Source of the DNA: Parasitella parasitica
Lineage: Eukaryota; Mucoromycota; Mucoromycetes; Mucorales; Mucoraceae
Length of the DNA stretch: 64,000 bases
NCBI GenBank assembly: GCA_025201805.1
Contig: MU619240.1
Coordinates: forward strand, 211,571-275,570
Reading direction: 5' to 3'
Shown: positions 25,088 to 36,054 of the stretch, piece by piece
How the letters are laid out: every line of letters starts with the position of its first letter
Numbering within the stretch: the first letter of the stretch is position 1
The notes under the pieces: generated by a model
What the model was told of the DNA's origin: nothing
The model's input: the letters and a program-made list of their open reading frames with translations, nothing else
Databases searched by the model: none
Made by a program: the position numbers and the translations under genes

Positions 25088-26926
25088 TTACTGAGGACGA
25101 CCAGCGTCAAGGCCAGAAGTGTAAGCACCATTAGAATTGTTTTTATGAAAAGAAGGACGTCCATAATGATTACGGGCTGATGAGTTCATGTTCATGCTGC
25201 TATTATCAAGATAACGTTCTTGAGGATCATTCATTCTAGGAATTTGGGTTGATTGATGCCAATTAGAATTGTGTTTAATACCAAAATTTAGCTTGTTATT
25301 GTCGAAATCTGGCGGCGCATTGTCATAGATGCGAGGCGGAGGATGGTGGTGTTCCTAAATAAATTACTGTTAGTATACTATAGATGTGTACTTTTAATAT
25401 CCACTTACATTCTGAAAATAAGGACTAGGCATAGGGTTATGGTTAATGGGTACTGTATGAGTATACGGAGGCATGTTTGAAGCAGATGCAGACGCCATCA
25501 TTGGAGGATAGACTGAGAAAGGCGGGTATGGATATCCACTGTAGGGAGGAAATCCAAAATCACTGACAGGTGAGTTGGGCAAACTAGTATATCTTTGATT
25601 TGGAGATACATGATGGTCAATGGCATTTGATCTACTATTGCTGGCGATGGATGGGGGGACATTTGACCCAAACCTTTCTTCATTCGCAGAGGACATGCTT
25701 GTGGACAGTGAAGCAGCCATAGGTACAGGCGAAATATGTTCATTTGAGATGGAGGAATCAGTATCCATGTGCTTGAAACGAGTATGTGAATCAGTGTAGT
25801 GACCCGGGCTACGACCACGAACTACCAAAGGAGCTGAAACACATGTAGCCACACAGAAAGGCTCTTCTCTAGGGAAATTTGCATACAAATGCACTGCAAT
25901 CTCGTAATACTGCTGCGCAGCCCTCCTTTTCCCATTGTTAGCTGTTGCAGTTTTGAATTGCAGTCTTTCAAACGTGACAATGTTGTGATTTGAGCCCACA
26001 GAAGCCAAATGAAGATTTCCTCCAGCTCTAACAGGCTTTGGTTCTGGAATCATTTGAGGACCCTTATCTCTTTTGGGTGTATGTTGAACCAGTTCGATTT
26101 TTTTGTCATTGTTCATTACACGAGCACACACACCAATAGAAAAGTAATCAACTTGAAGCAATTCCTGTGAATCTGATGATTTCTTTAGCAAGCAAGGTAT
26201 TTCAGGTCCTTGGATCATGTAATTCATGCCGTGGATATCAAATGTTGAGCTAACTTGAAAGTAATTTCTGCGATAACAAGTCCAATCTTGATCTGCTCTG
26301 AAGAAACCTCGATCCATTTTGGCATGCAGTTGTACTTGATAACTATAAAAAAAAAAAACGTCAAAATATTTGTTGTGCTATATAACAGATTAATATATAC
26401 CTGTTTGATCGATCCATACTGTACAATTCACACAACTGATTTGTGCTGGTAAAAGAGGGCCCCATCTCAAAAGAAAATATAGATTCTGCTCGTCTTCTTC
26501 TCACCGTATTAGTACTGGGATAAGGATTCGAATGAAAGGTCGTAGTGGTAAAACTGGTATGCTTTAGTGGAATGGGTGGTCCTCTGCGGATTAAATCGGG
26601 TGAAATCGCTAATGAAGAAGATGACGAGTGAGGCGGTGTAGTCGCACTTGACTCTTCAGGGCGCGGAGTCTCTGGCTGCGAGATCGACATTAATCTACAA
26701 TGTTTCAGATTAATATAATAATTCATGACAAAAAGTAATGAGATCATGACAAGCGCTGCCATGACAACCAAACTGTTAAAGCATAAAACACAACTTACCC
26801 TTGTTGTAAGGGCGATGATACCGGCAAGACAGGCTGAGAAAAAGTCTCACTATTCGAAGAGAGTTCTGATTGAGACTGGTATGCCCCATTATATGATGAA
26901 TAGGGTAAAGTAACATAACTGGTCAT
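25088..26926 (-). CDS. NDT80/PhoG-domain transcription factor
   Basis: Four exons (26926-26799, 26694-26401, 26342-25409, 25354-25088) give 540 aa. The NDT80/PhoG DNA-binding domain spans about 130-330. Key segments are YQVQLHAKMDRGFF, CYRRNYFQVSSTF, IELVQHTPKRDKGPQ, TATANNGKRRAAQQYY and LVVRGRSPGHY. The last, an Arg-Gly-Arg-Ser-Pro-Gly-His-Tyr block, is typical of the family (Ndt80, Vib-1, XprG), whose members bind middle-sporulation-type or nutrient-response promoters. The N-terminal 130 and C-terminal 200 residues are Ser/Pro/Asn-rich and disordered. Roles in filamentous fungi include nutrient stress, cell death and sexual development; which applies here cannot be read from sequence. The stop TAA abuts the assembly gap, so a longer or alternative 3' end cannot be excluded. 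Confidence 0.88.
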
Positions 26927-27605
26927 TGTATCTAAATGTTTAATCTTGAAATTGCTTTGCTTGTATATATATATCAAGAGTTGAAATGTAATGATGAAAA
27001 AGAAAGTAAAAAAAAAAAAAGAGATGTTCAGTAAAATAAGAAGAGAAAAAAGGATACCCAGGAATTTTTTTTTTGTCAATAATATACTGCCCTCAACTAA
27101 ATACATACACACACACAGACGCACTAAATTCTATCGTTGTTTTGGCTTCATACCGTCAAGACACATGACGAAATAACCCAAAATTTCTCTTCCTTTTCAC
27201 TTATTATATGCAGACAGAGTAAAGATATAATTAAAAGCTCGAAAAAGCGGATGCCTTACCGCAATGCATAATGCTCAAGTGTGTAAGTTGCATCAAATGA
27301 ATACAATAAAAGGGATCTATATAAACCTTAGTGTCGTCATTAAAACGTGCTAGTTTACAGGAATTGGCATGACTTTTGCCTTCCTGTCTCTCGCTCTCTT
27401 CCTGAGTAAATGTTTTTTCAGAACTTGAAGATGTATGATTTAACCAGATCTAGATAAACCAAATTTATTGCTTGATCTCATAAACGCATTGGGCTCCACA
27501 TAACTTTTGTATTATTATCCATTTTCATTCACTTTTGTCACCCCGAGGCAATATCAACGAAAAAACTAAAATCAAACAATACGGCACGTGAATGATTACT
27601 CAATT

Positions 27606-27644
<39 letters not shown>

Positions 27645-28608
27645 AAGTGCAGGTGTTTACTGTCAAGAGACTATAAAAGGTATTTCTTACACATTTTGGC
27701 GATTGGTCCAATCGCTAACCCAAGTATTGGCGTGGTAATACAATATAAATCTTGCTTGTACCATGATTTTCCCAGGAACTTTACCTATTTAAACTAATTT
27801 GCGCGCAATATGATGTATAAAATCCTTGTACTACTGAATTATATTCTGTATAAGGAATGTTTGTGGCTATGGAAAAAGGCAGCAACAGTATCAATTGAAA
27901 ATTTTGCACGTTGAGAATCATGATACATGACGAAGTAAGGCCCCGCATATAGATTTTGACAAGATGGAATAATATAAGTCTGGATTGCAACTTTTAAGGT
28001 ATAATAGCACGTTATTTGAAGGGTCGCTTTTATTGATCTGGCTGACGAGCATGCCGTATACGACAGAATAGCAATAGGCTGACGATAATTTCTCAATAAA
28101 TTGTAACTAATTAGCGTCAACGACGACATGTATTAAAGTGTTATGGCAATGAAAAACATTTTTTCATGTTATTTAGGTAGCTTGAACTTTCCAAATTGGT
28201 ATAAAAAATCTCGGCAGTTCTTTAAAAAAAAAAGATTCAATTCTGAGAAATCAAGGTGGTTTCACCTAAAAGCGCATAAATCAATTCAATCGGCGTCGAG
28301 TGCAAGGGATTATGCGATTTCTAGAAGTGACCCATACAGCATTCTTGTGGATATTATTCCCTCAAAAGTCTTCTTGCTGTTAAAAGTTGGAATCAAGTTA
28401 CAACAGTTGTCCAAGCGAATAATAAATTTGGGCTGTTTTTTTTGTTTCGTTTTCAATAAAAAGGGCATTTAATGATTAGATTTCTATTACAATTTTAGGG
28501 TTAGATTAAACGAAACTTGATCCTGTAGTGACATGTTGTTGCAAATGTTATATATAAAAAAAAAAATAGGTCCAAGATATTGATATATGTGATAGTATCT
28601 ATAAAACT
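26927..28608. other. Intergenic region with long A run, nothing else recognised
   Basis: About 1.7 kb holding promoter DNA of the NDT80-like gene and the 3' flank of the SNF2 gene. A T8-A30 run spans 27605-27642. Open frames at 27781-28129 (-) and 28143-28472 (+, 109 codons) show no family features. Confidence 0.5.
27605..27642. repeat. T8-A30 homopolymer tract
   Basis: Eight T followed by thirty A. Visible directly; length may be affected by sequencing slippage. Confidence 0.9.
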
Positions 28609-31522
28609 CTAGGAACGAGGCACTCTCGTCCTGCGTTTCTTTGAAAAAAAATTTGCTTCATTGTCAATTGATTCAATCTTGTCAAGTCTTCTAACCATGT
28701 TCTTGGGTATAATCTGTTCCATTGCCAAGAGATCGATGTCACGGGCTTCTTCCTTCTTGAAAACAGACACTGGAACGTTCTCAATGTTTTCGATATCATT
28801 CAATTCTTCGTTATCTGATTCTTTCTCGATGTCAGCATTTCTTTTACCCTTATCCAAGTTGATTACAAATTCACTCTCATCATATGCTTCATCCTTAAAG
28901 TCGCATTTTTCTTTATCAAGTTCAGCTTCGATGATTTTATGGAAAAGTGCATTCTAGTATGAAAATATGAATAACCCTTTTGGAAAGAAAAGCTCTACTA
29001 GTAGAACCAACCTTTTTATCCAGAATATTGTCCATCAAACTCTCTTCAATAGTATCCTTGATGACGACTGTGTGGATATGTGTCTCTTTAAGTTGATTCA
29101 TACGATGAATACGGGCAACAGCTTGATCCATGGTAGCTACAAGCAGTCGTTTTCAATATCACACTTTGTGCTTACAGTTTAAACATTTTGACATTACCAG
29201 GATTCCACCATCTGTCAAGAATAATCATATGGTTTGCTCTTTGTAAATTCAAACCAGCGCCACCTGCTTTCAATGACATGATCATGATTCGGAATCTAGA
29301 ATCATGGTTAAAATTATGTAGAGCTGCTTTGCGAGCATAAATTGACATGGATCCATGATCTGTATCAGTGTACAAGTTAGTTTGTGCGCCATGGGAAATA
29401 TGCAGGAGTGGGAGACTCACAGGTAGTGAATGGAATCTTTGATGTTGTTAATAGCTCGGCAATCTTGGTGATGAAATCTACAAACTACTAATCGTGAGTG
29501 ACGATTGTAATCACAATGATGGGTATGCACATCTACCTGAGTCACTACTACAATTTTGTCTGTTGCATCTGCAGCAAGTAGTTCCTTCAAGAAAGGAATT
29601 AGCCATGTAGCTTTAGTTGAGTGCTTGATGAATTTCAGCTTTTGCAGCTCTGATGAATCAATAGGATCCTGCAAGTTTCCGTATTGATCGCTAAACCAAG
29701 ACACCATTAAAGTCAAATTTTTCAGGCACGATCTGTTAGCAACATACTAGTAACTTGCAATGATTTCCATGGCTTGCTCGTACTCTGTGGCTTCGTCCCA
29801 ATAATTTCTTTCTCTCGATGCGTCGCTTCCGCTCATTGCAGCAGCGAGTTCATCTTCAGCACCAGCGCCAACCATCGGGATTAAATCAGGAAACTTGTCC
29901 ATCAAAATCATGTGGTGGCCACACACCTGCTTCAATCTCAAGTAAAGAATAGCGGTGGATACAACTTGATGATTACGATCTCCCTTTTTCCTCATCAACG
30001 CAATTTGATGGTATAATAAACGTTCCAAGTATTCGTACAATGCCCTCTCTGGAGGGCTGAATTCCAGAGTGAAACGCTGTTCTTGTCTTGGTAATATGGT
30101 GAGCTTTGTGCGTAGAGAAGCTTTTGTACGTCGAATCATATGGCTCTTGAGTAGATCTGTCACATATTCTTCCTCAGCTTTGCGTTTGGGGTCCAATTCA
30201 ATGCCTAAAAATTCAAAAATAGGGTATAGTTCTGTGATATCGTTCTGGAAAGGCGTTCCTGAAAGGCACCATTTGAATTTCCCTCTGAGAGATATCACTG
30301 CATTGGCAAGCATGGTTCTTGCTCTTACTTTATGAGATTCGTCTACAGGGTTTCTGATTAGTTTCTCTAGGCCATTTCAAATGCTTTTAATTCAATTCAG
30401 GTACCCAGAACAATACGATGCCAATCAACATCAAACAGCGGTGATTCATTTTCAAAGCCCATTTCTCTTTTCTTGAACTCGCTTCTAACACGATCATACG
30501 TGGTAATAATGACACGAAAGCAGGGTTCTACCAAGCCGTGTTAATGGGATTACTCTATAGTGCTACAGTTGTTATCATACGTTCAATCATGCTAACGGTG
30601 TCTTCTTGATATATAAAGTAAGGTATACTTCCATAAGTTGTTTTACTACGAATTTCATCGGCCCATTGGTCTCCCAGCTATCAATGAAAAGAGAATTAGT
30701 GCTTCGTACACCACACTGAAAATAACTTACGGCTCTTGAGGGGACAATGACTAGTGTGCATGCATGAATGGCTTGAAGGGGCTGTCGACGTAAAACGACA
30801 GTTAATATTTGGATTGTCTAGGATGTGAGGTTAGTCCAGGCTGATGAATAAGCGCTTTTGTCTCGGAACTGTACCTTCCCTAGCCCCATCTAATGGAGAA
30901 AATTGGATTAATTGCACATTCGAAATTACTGTTGATCCACTTACATCGTCAGCAAGAATTCCTCCTCTTTGAGACTTTTCGAATTGGATCATTCTGCTGA
31001 CACCTTCAATTTGATGATCGCTAAGTTGCACATCGTGTCTGAGCGAAGCATGCACTACACTACTTGTTTAGAACTTCAACAACATTCACAGTCTTTTGTT
31101 TTCGTATTACCAGAGGCAAGGCTGATAGAGGGCAGTTCTTCTAGATCTTCCACGGTTGTAACAATGAGAACGTCCTTGTCTATTAACGTAGATGAGCACA
31201 TCCAGCCAAAGTTCATGTTATGCACGAGCTTACCTTTCAGCCAACTGTCCTCTTCAATGTGGTGGTATAGACCGCCAAGGTCAATATAGAAATAGTAGAC
31301 TACTCCTTTCGACCAATCTCCTGGAAATTCGTCGCACAGTCTCATGATAATCGACTGAAAGCTTTCGTTATTGTGAACATGAAACAGGCGTGATGGCGAA
31401 TGAGAATTATTTTTGACGGATATGCGAAAGCTACTCTCAAATTCACCTAGTCTGCATCTTGGACAGTTCCCAAATCCTATTCGATCAATTTTGGGTGCAA
31501 CGATCAATGCGTCTTCGTCCAT
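28609..31522 (-). CDS. SNF2-family DNA-dependent ATPase/helicase (Rad5/Rad16-like group)
   Basis: Twelve exons (31522-31111, 31054-30945, 30889-30875, 30817-30731, 30677-30581, 30527-30405, 30342-29748, 29690-29537, 29484-29421, 29359-29198, 29136-29012, 28953-28609) give 762 aa. Residues 1-135 are unfamiliar and contain one CPRC pair. The SNF2_N domain follows: LSDHQIEGVSRMI, GGILADDMGLGKTIQ (Walker A; DD as in the Rad5/HLTF/Uls1 group), DESH (282-285) instead of the usual DEAH or DEGH, and LSGTPFQN. Helicase_C has MSLKAGGAGLNLQ, DRWWNPA and ARIHRMNQ. Family proteins remodel chromatin or strip proteins from DNA during repair. No RING finger is visible between the lobes, unlike Rad5, Rad16 or HLTF. 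The C-terminal 120 residues are acidic then basic. Exon 3 is 15 nt. Confidence 0.87.
30875..30889 (-). other. 15-nt microexon coding MGLGK (Walker A) of the SNF2 ATPase
   Basis: On minus the exon reads ATGGGGCTAGGGAAG, preceded by CCATTAG and followed by GTACAG. It joins ILADD to TIQILTV. Without it the P-loop lysine is lost. Confidence 0.85.
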
Positions 31523-31922
31523 CTTTTGTGCGTTGATTTTATTTATTTATTTTTTTTTTTTTTTCAAGAAAAGAAAAAAAAAGAACCAAGCGTTTCGCGT
31601 TTTGTAAAACGCCTCACTGGGTTTATATTCACATTGCAGCAGTTGCAGGGATCAGATGAAGCTGGATGCATTATTACTGACTACCGTGTTTTGAAGGCTT
31701 TCCAACGAGCATCAATTGAAGGCTTTCTTTATATGGAATGATAAATAATGTTATTGTGTTAAAAGTGGCAATTGCTGACAGTTGCTTATTACATTAGATC
31801 ATTAGTTTGAATGTTCTGTCCTTTTGATATGAGCTTTGTGTGTGTGATGTGTTTATTTTCTATGATAGATAAATTAATGAAAATGATATTAAAAGTAAGG
31901 GGGGGGGGAGAGGGCGGAATGA
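31523..31922. other. Intergenic region between KIN1 and SNF2 gene
   Basis: About 400 bp with an 18-nt T run followed by A-rich sequence (31547-31583) just upstream of the SNF2 start, and a G9 run near 31902 in the KIN1 3' flank. No gene seen. Confidence 0.5.
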
Positions 31923-34597
31923 TCATTGTGTTTTAATCAATAAGCCAAGCTCGTTGAGTATGGTATGATAGATGCGTCTAAATTTGTCATCTTCTTCTGC
32001 TTCAATTACTTTGATGCCTAGTCTGCCGCCCGCCCATCTTGCTTGGTATACCATGATTGTGAAATGGACTGTCTCGTCAGTTCTATCCAGACCCTCATCG
32101 TCCAATTCGAATTCCTGGTATCTGGCCCAATCACTCAATTCACATTTGAGGGTGAATGGCTCGTGTGGCGAAGGTATATATCGAATGCCCAGTTTGAGTA
32201 AAACTTGTTGCACATACTTGATCATATTCGCTGTATTTATTTTGAACAGATGGCGTCTGCTAAAGTTGAAGAGACTCTTGGGATGTGCACTCATCTTGGG
32301 CGTCTGTTGCTGCTGCTGCTGCTGCTGCTGGATTTCTCTCTGCTTTTGGATACCTGCAGATGGATCCCAACTCTGTTAATAGGTATACATCACTCAATAT
32401 ATGTGTATATGACACTTGCCCTCTTCGATGAATCTTCCGCCACTACTTCCACTGTAGTTTGAAGTAGGCGCTGAACTGGAAATGACGCGCAGGTCTTCCT
32501 CAGTGGCAGATGAAGTTGAAGACGACGAGGGTGACGTTCGCTTTTGGTACTGATATTGCTGCTGACGGTACCGTCTTTCAGTAAGGGAGTTGGATCGAAG
32601 TATGTTGATTGTTTTTTCTTTCAACGAGTACGTGGGCTCGGGAGCACTGATGTGAGCGGCAATACTGGAATGTGAGCGTGCCACGGTATTCTCATCCTGA
32701 GGCTGCTGCTGTTGCTGACGATGGTTGGGGAGCATTGCACCCAGACGCTTGGCAGCACTTTTACTTCGCTGCAAGATGTTTGCAGTTGATTTTACGCTGT
32801 TTGCTCGTTTAGGCGCCATGGAGCTGCTGTCCAACGTGGTGGCCGGAGCAGCCCAATCCTCGATTTTGTCATCTTTAAACATATTTCGGGCATGCGATGG
32901 TGGCACACGTTCCGTTTTACGACGCATCAAGTTACTATTACTGTCCACATGTCGAACAGACTTGGTCAGAGACGTGCTGGCAGATCTGCCAATCTGCACC
33001 GGAGACTGATAGCCTTCGCTCTCCAGTAAACGGCACTTTTCATCCAACTGTCTGCGTTCTTTGACGAGACAATAGATAGAAATGAGAGGGTCGTACATGG
33101 CTGGCAAGTGTTGCGGGTCGTCCTTTTTCATATGGTGCGCCGAGGGAGCTGTGCGTCTTATTGATAGCGTACGGCGCCACTTGTACGATGCGGATTCGTT
33201 TTGCTGATGGTCCTGCTGCTGTTGCTGGTCCTGCTGCTGTCTCTGCTGTTGGTGATTTTGATCCACCTGGGCTGCTGCATATTGGTATTCTGGAGAACAA
33301 ATAATATGCAATAGCTTTGTTTCAATTTCCTCTGGCGTGCCAAGCCCAAATCCCCTCATGCCTTGGATCACAGCGGGATCAACTGATGTCAATGGCTGTC
33401 TATGAGGTAAGTAATTGACAATCGGCTCGTCATAGCCTTTGTTCATCCAGGGGTGGTGAATGACAAAAGACAGCGTTCCTCGCTTTGTGGGATCAACGAC
33501 AAGAATCTTTGATAGTAAATCAACACAGTCTACGTCCAGCGTGCGTGCGTGCGTGCGTGCGTGTGTGAATATTTTGAACAATGTATGTAGGCTGTTTATT
33601 TACCTTTGCTCAAGTGATCTGGATATTCGGCATGACCCGCTTTGATTTTCTGATGCAGCGCGGGAAGGCTCGTGTCGTCAAAAGGGACTCTACCACATAC
33701 CAGCACATATAGGACCACCCCAAAGCTCCAAACATCCACCTCTGGGCCAGTGTAATTGCGGGCTTGCAGTAATTCAGGGGCGGCAAAATAGAGCGAGCCA
33801 CAGAATGTATTGAGCAGTCTGCTGGGCGAGTAGATGTTGGATAGTCCAAAGTCGATAATCTTGATTTCCTCGTGGTTCGTGATCAGAATGTTTTCGATTT
33901 TAAGGTCTCTATGCACAATTGAATTTCTGTGACAATAGTCTATTTGTTGCGTTAATGCGCTGTGCATGCGACCGTTTGTCTATTGTGTAAACATTACCTA
34001 ATGCGCTCACGATTTGTCTTGCGAATTTCCTTGCCAGCTTTTCCCTTAGTTTGCCGTGGCTGATAATGTAGTCCAGCAGCTGGCCTCCTTCAATGTACTC
34101 TAAAAACATGTAGTAGTGGTCACCCTGAACAACCCATTCCTTCAGCTGGCAAATGTTGGGGTGTCTCAGCAGGTGCATGATGGCCATTTCCCGTATGGTT
34201 CTCTGCTCTCTCTCTCTTGGTGTGTCCTTTGGATCTTTGCTCTTTGCCGCTTCGCTTGCTGTAATTGCATTCAAGTTTATCTTGGGCATGATTTTCACTG
34301 CATACTTGCAAGATGCTCAACCCGTTAGGATTGCCTGTGGATGTGCCTTTTTTTTTATGTGTTATTACATACCTGTTGGTGATCCCTGTCTGAGAGACAT
34401 TCAGCCAGCTTCACAGTGCCCATGCTACCAGAGCCCAATGTTTTTCTGTGAATGACATAATTCCCAATATGCTGAACATGATGTCTATGCGACTGTTGTT
34501 GCTGTTGATGGCTATAATGATGCTGGTGCTGCTGCTGTGGATGGCCATTGCGGCTGTCGTGTGTGGGCGCTTGAGAATCCATTGTAGCAGTAGTCAT
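31923..34597 (-). CDS. KIN1: Kin1/PAR-1/MARK-type Ser/Thr kinase with KA1 domain
   Basis: Kin1 kinases control polarity, exocytosis and cell-wall organisation at the cortex. Five exons (34597-34373, 34304-33998, 33939-33604, 33529-32420, 32353-31923) give 802 aa. The N-terminus (1-45) is Gln/His-rich. The kinase domain (about 47-320) has [16 protein letters not shown] with Lys79, [10 protein letters not shown] with Asp189, DFG at 207-209 and [10 protein letters not shown] long Ser/Gln/Arg-rich linker follows. The C-terminal KA1 domain (about 690-802) runs from [10 protein letters not shown] through the basic and hydrophobic strands that bind acidic lipids to [11 protein letters not shown]. 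Glutamine runs in the linker are CAG-coded. Intron 4 (32419-32354) is best modelled as GC-AG (GCAAGT donor). A GT alternative exists but needs an odd acceptor. Intron 3 carries a (GTGC)n repeat. Confidence 0.93.
32305..32330 (-). repeat. CAG repeat coding polyglutamine in KIN1
   Basis: About eight to nine CAG/CAA codons in the last KIN1 exon, just upstream of the KA1 domain. On plus it reads as (TGC)n. Confidence 0.9.
33540..33567. repeat. (GTGC)n microsatellite in a KIN1 intron
   Basis: Five to six GTGC units followed by GTGTGTG, lying within the intron between the kinase core exon and exon 4. Confidence 0.9.
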
Positions 34598-35263
34598 TGC
34601 AATAGTGTTTTACAGGAAAAAGAAAAGAGAAAGAAAAAAGGAGCATAATGGAAAAATTAAAAAAAAATCACAAGAAAAAAAAGGGAGGGAGGACCACCCA
34701 TCCGTGTAACTCTTCAAAAAGGTTTAAATTTAGAATTTGAAAATTTTCACTCTTTGTTTGGGTCGCCATATCCTGGGACCTATTTATAAATTCAAAGAAT
34801 TAAATACGCCTGGTTGTGATGTATGAGCTCATCAAAATCCCGCAATCCTTATTAGCAAAGCCCCGGCTGTGAGATGTGTGGCAGCAAATGTCATTGGAGC
34901 CCATGCTGACAACACGATGTTGATAAAGGATGATGGCAATTGTCTTGAATTGCTTGCTTCAATTCGGAGTTTTCGATTCCAATCAACAATTTGCAATGGG
35001 GATCAGGCTCTCGGTAGTATTAGCAACCAAAGCTCGGCCATTTCGGATAAAGCATTAGACAGATGCCATCCGCTATCAAGTTGTAATGTTTTAAACATGG
35101 TTATATTGCTTTTATGCTGTTTTATAATACAAAAATAATGTTATATCCGAAACTAAAATACAGTAGAAGAGGAGGAGGAGGAGGATGAGACTGAGGCAAC
35201 TCATCAATTAGCAAGGCTTGTGTGTGCACTTTGCGTACACACCTACGTACGTAAACAATGCGC
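34598..35263. other. Intergenic region upstream of KIN1
   Basis: About 665 bp. Just upstream of KIN1 (34620-34700) the minus strand is pyrimidine-rich, promoter-like. An open frame at 34869-35138 has no motif. A GGA repeat lies near 35167-35185. Confidence 0.5.
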
Positions 35264-35936
35264 TCAACGGTTACTTTGAACCTCTTGCTCGTTTTTAACA
35301 ATAACGAGATGATAGTTTTGAAGCCTGTTATACTCAAGATGCCGTCTGACAAAAGTGCATGTTGGGATCACAAAAGTTCCAGACTCCTTTGCCCAGGTCA
35401 GACATTCTCTTACCAATCTGTCCCCCACGCCCTTGTGTCTGTGTTTAGGTGGGATTTCCTGCCATGAAGCATTTTGTGAGCAACTATGGATGAGCAGATC
35501 ATCAAACACTTACTGTATGATAAACTTCAATTACATTTTTGGTTCTAGTTGGAAGGTAGCAAATTGCCGCTATTTCATTGTTTAATCATTTAACCCCTGG
35601 TTTACCTGTTCTACCTTTTGAATCTAATTCTAATAAAAACATGCATTGCTCTTTATCATGGATAACATCATGATTTTTGCGAATGGCTCTGTTTATACTA
35701 TCGCTGCTGCTGCTAGCTAGCGGCTTGATGTTGTTTGAAAAAAAGAGTTTGGAAAATGGCATTGTATTTTTGAATCTCTGCGCAAAGCTGAACTGTGAAT
35801 ATAGCGGCAAAAACGGAAATGGAACTACTGCGCTGTGTGCTGTCGTTGCTGAACATTCTGCTTGCTGCTGGTGTTCATAGCCCTGATCTTCATCTAGTGA
35901 GTCTACTGTCAAGTCATGTTTGTCTTTTGTTGTCAT
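35264..35936 (-). CDS. Small GNAT acetyltransferase-like protein (NATD1-type)
   Basis: Three exons (35936-35615, 35569-35514, 35458-35264) give 190 aa. The first 75 residues are unfamiliar and include a basic, Phe/Ser-rich stretch that could be a mitochondrial presequence. From about 80 the protein follows the single-domain GNAT pattern of NATD1 and bacterial YjdJ relatives: MFLLELDSK, NVIEVYHTEIPP, KHRHKGVGDRLV (acetyl-CoA P-loop, R/Q-x2-G-x-G type), LTWAKESGTFVIPTC and FVRRHL. The substrate of this family is not known. Intron 1 is only 45 nt and removes an in-frame TGA. It was chosen because it restores the strand before VIEVYHTE. The residues after about 168 do not match the family, so a further 3' intron may have been missed. 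Confidence 0.72.
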
Positions 35937-36054
35937 TATTTTTCAATTTTGAAAAAAAATAAAGGGGAAAAAAAAGAGAGAGAGAGAGAAAAGAGAAGCA
36001 AAAATATACGGAAGGAAACACAAACAAACAGGCACTGTTTTTATTAGTAAGAAA

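Noticed and set aside
28143-28472. 109-codon plus frame between NDT80-like and SNF2 genes
   Set aside because: Lys/Phe-rich composition typical of AT-rich non-coding DNA; no family resemblance.
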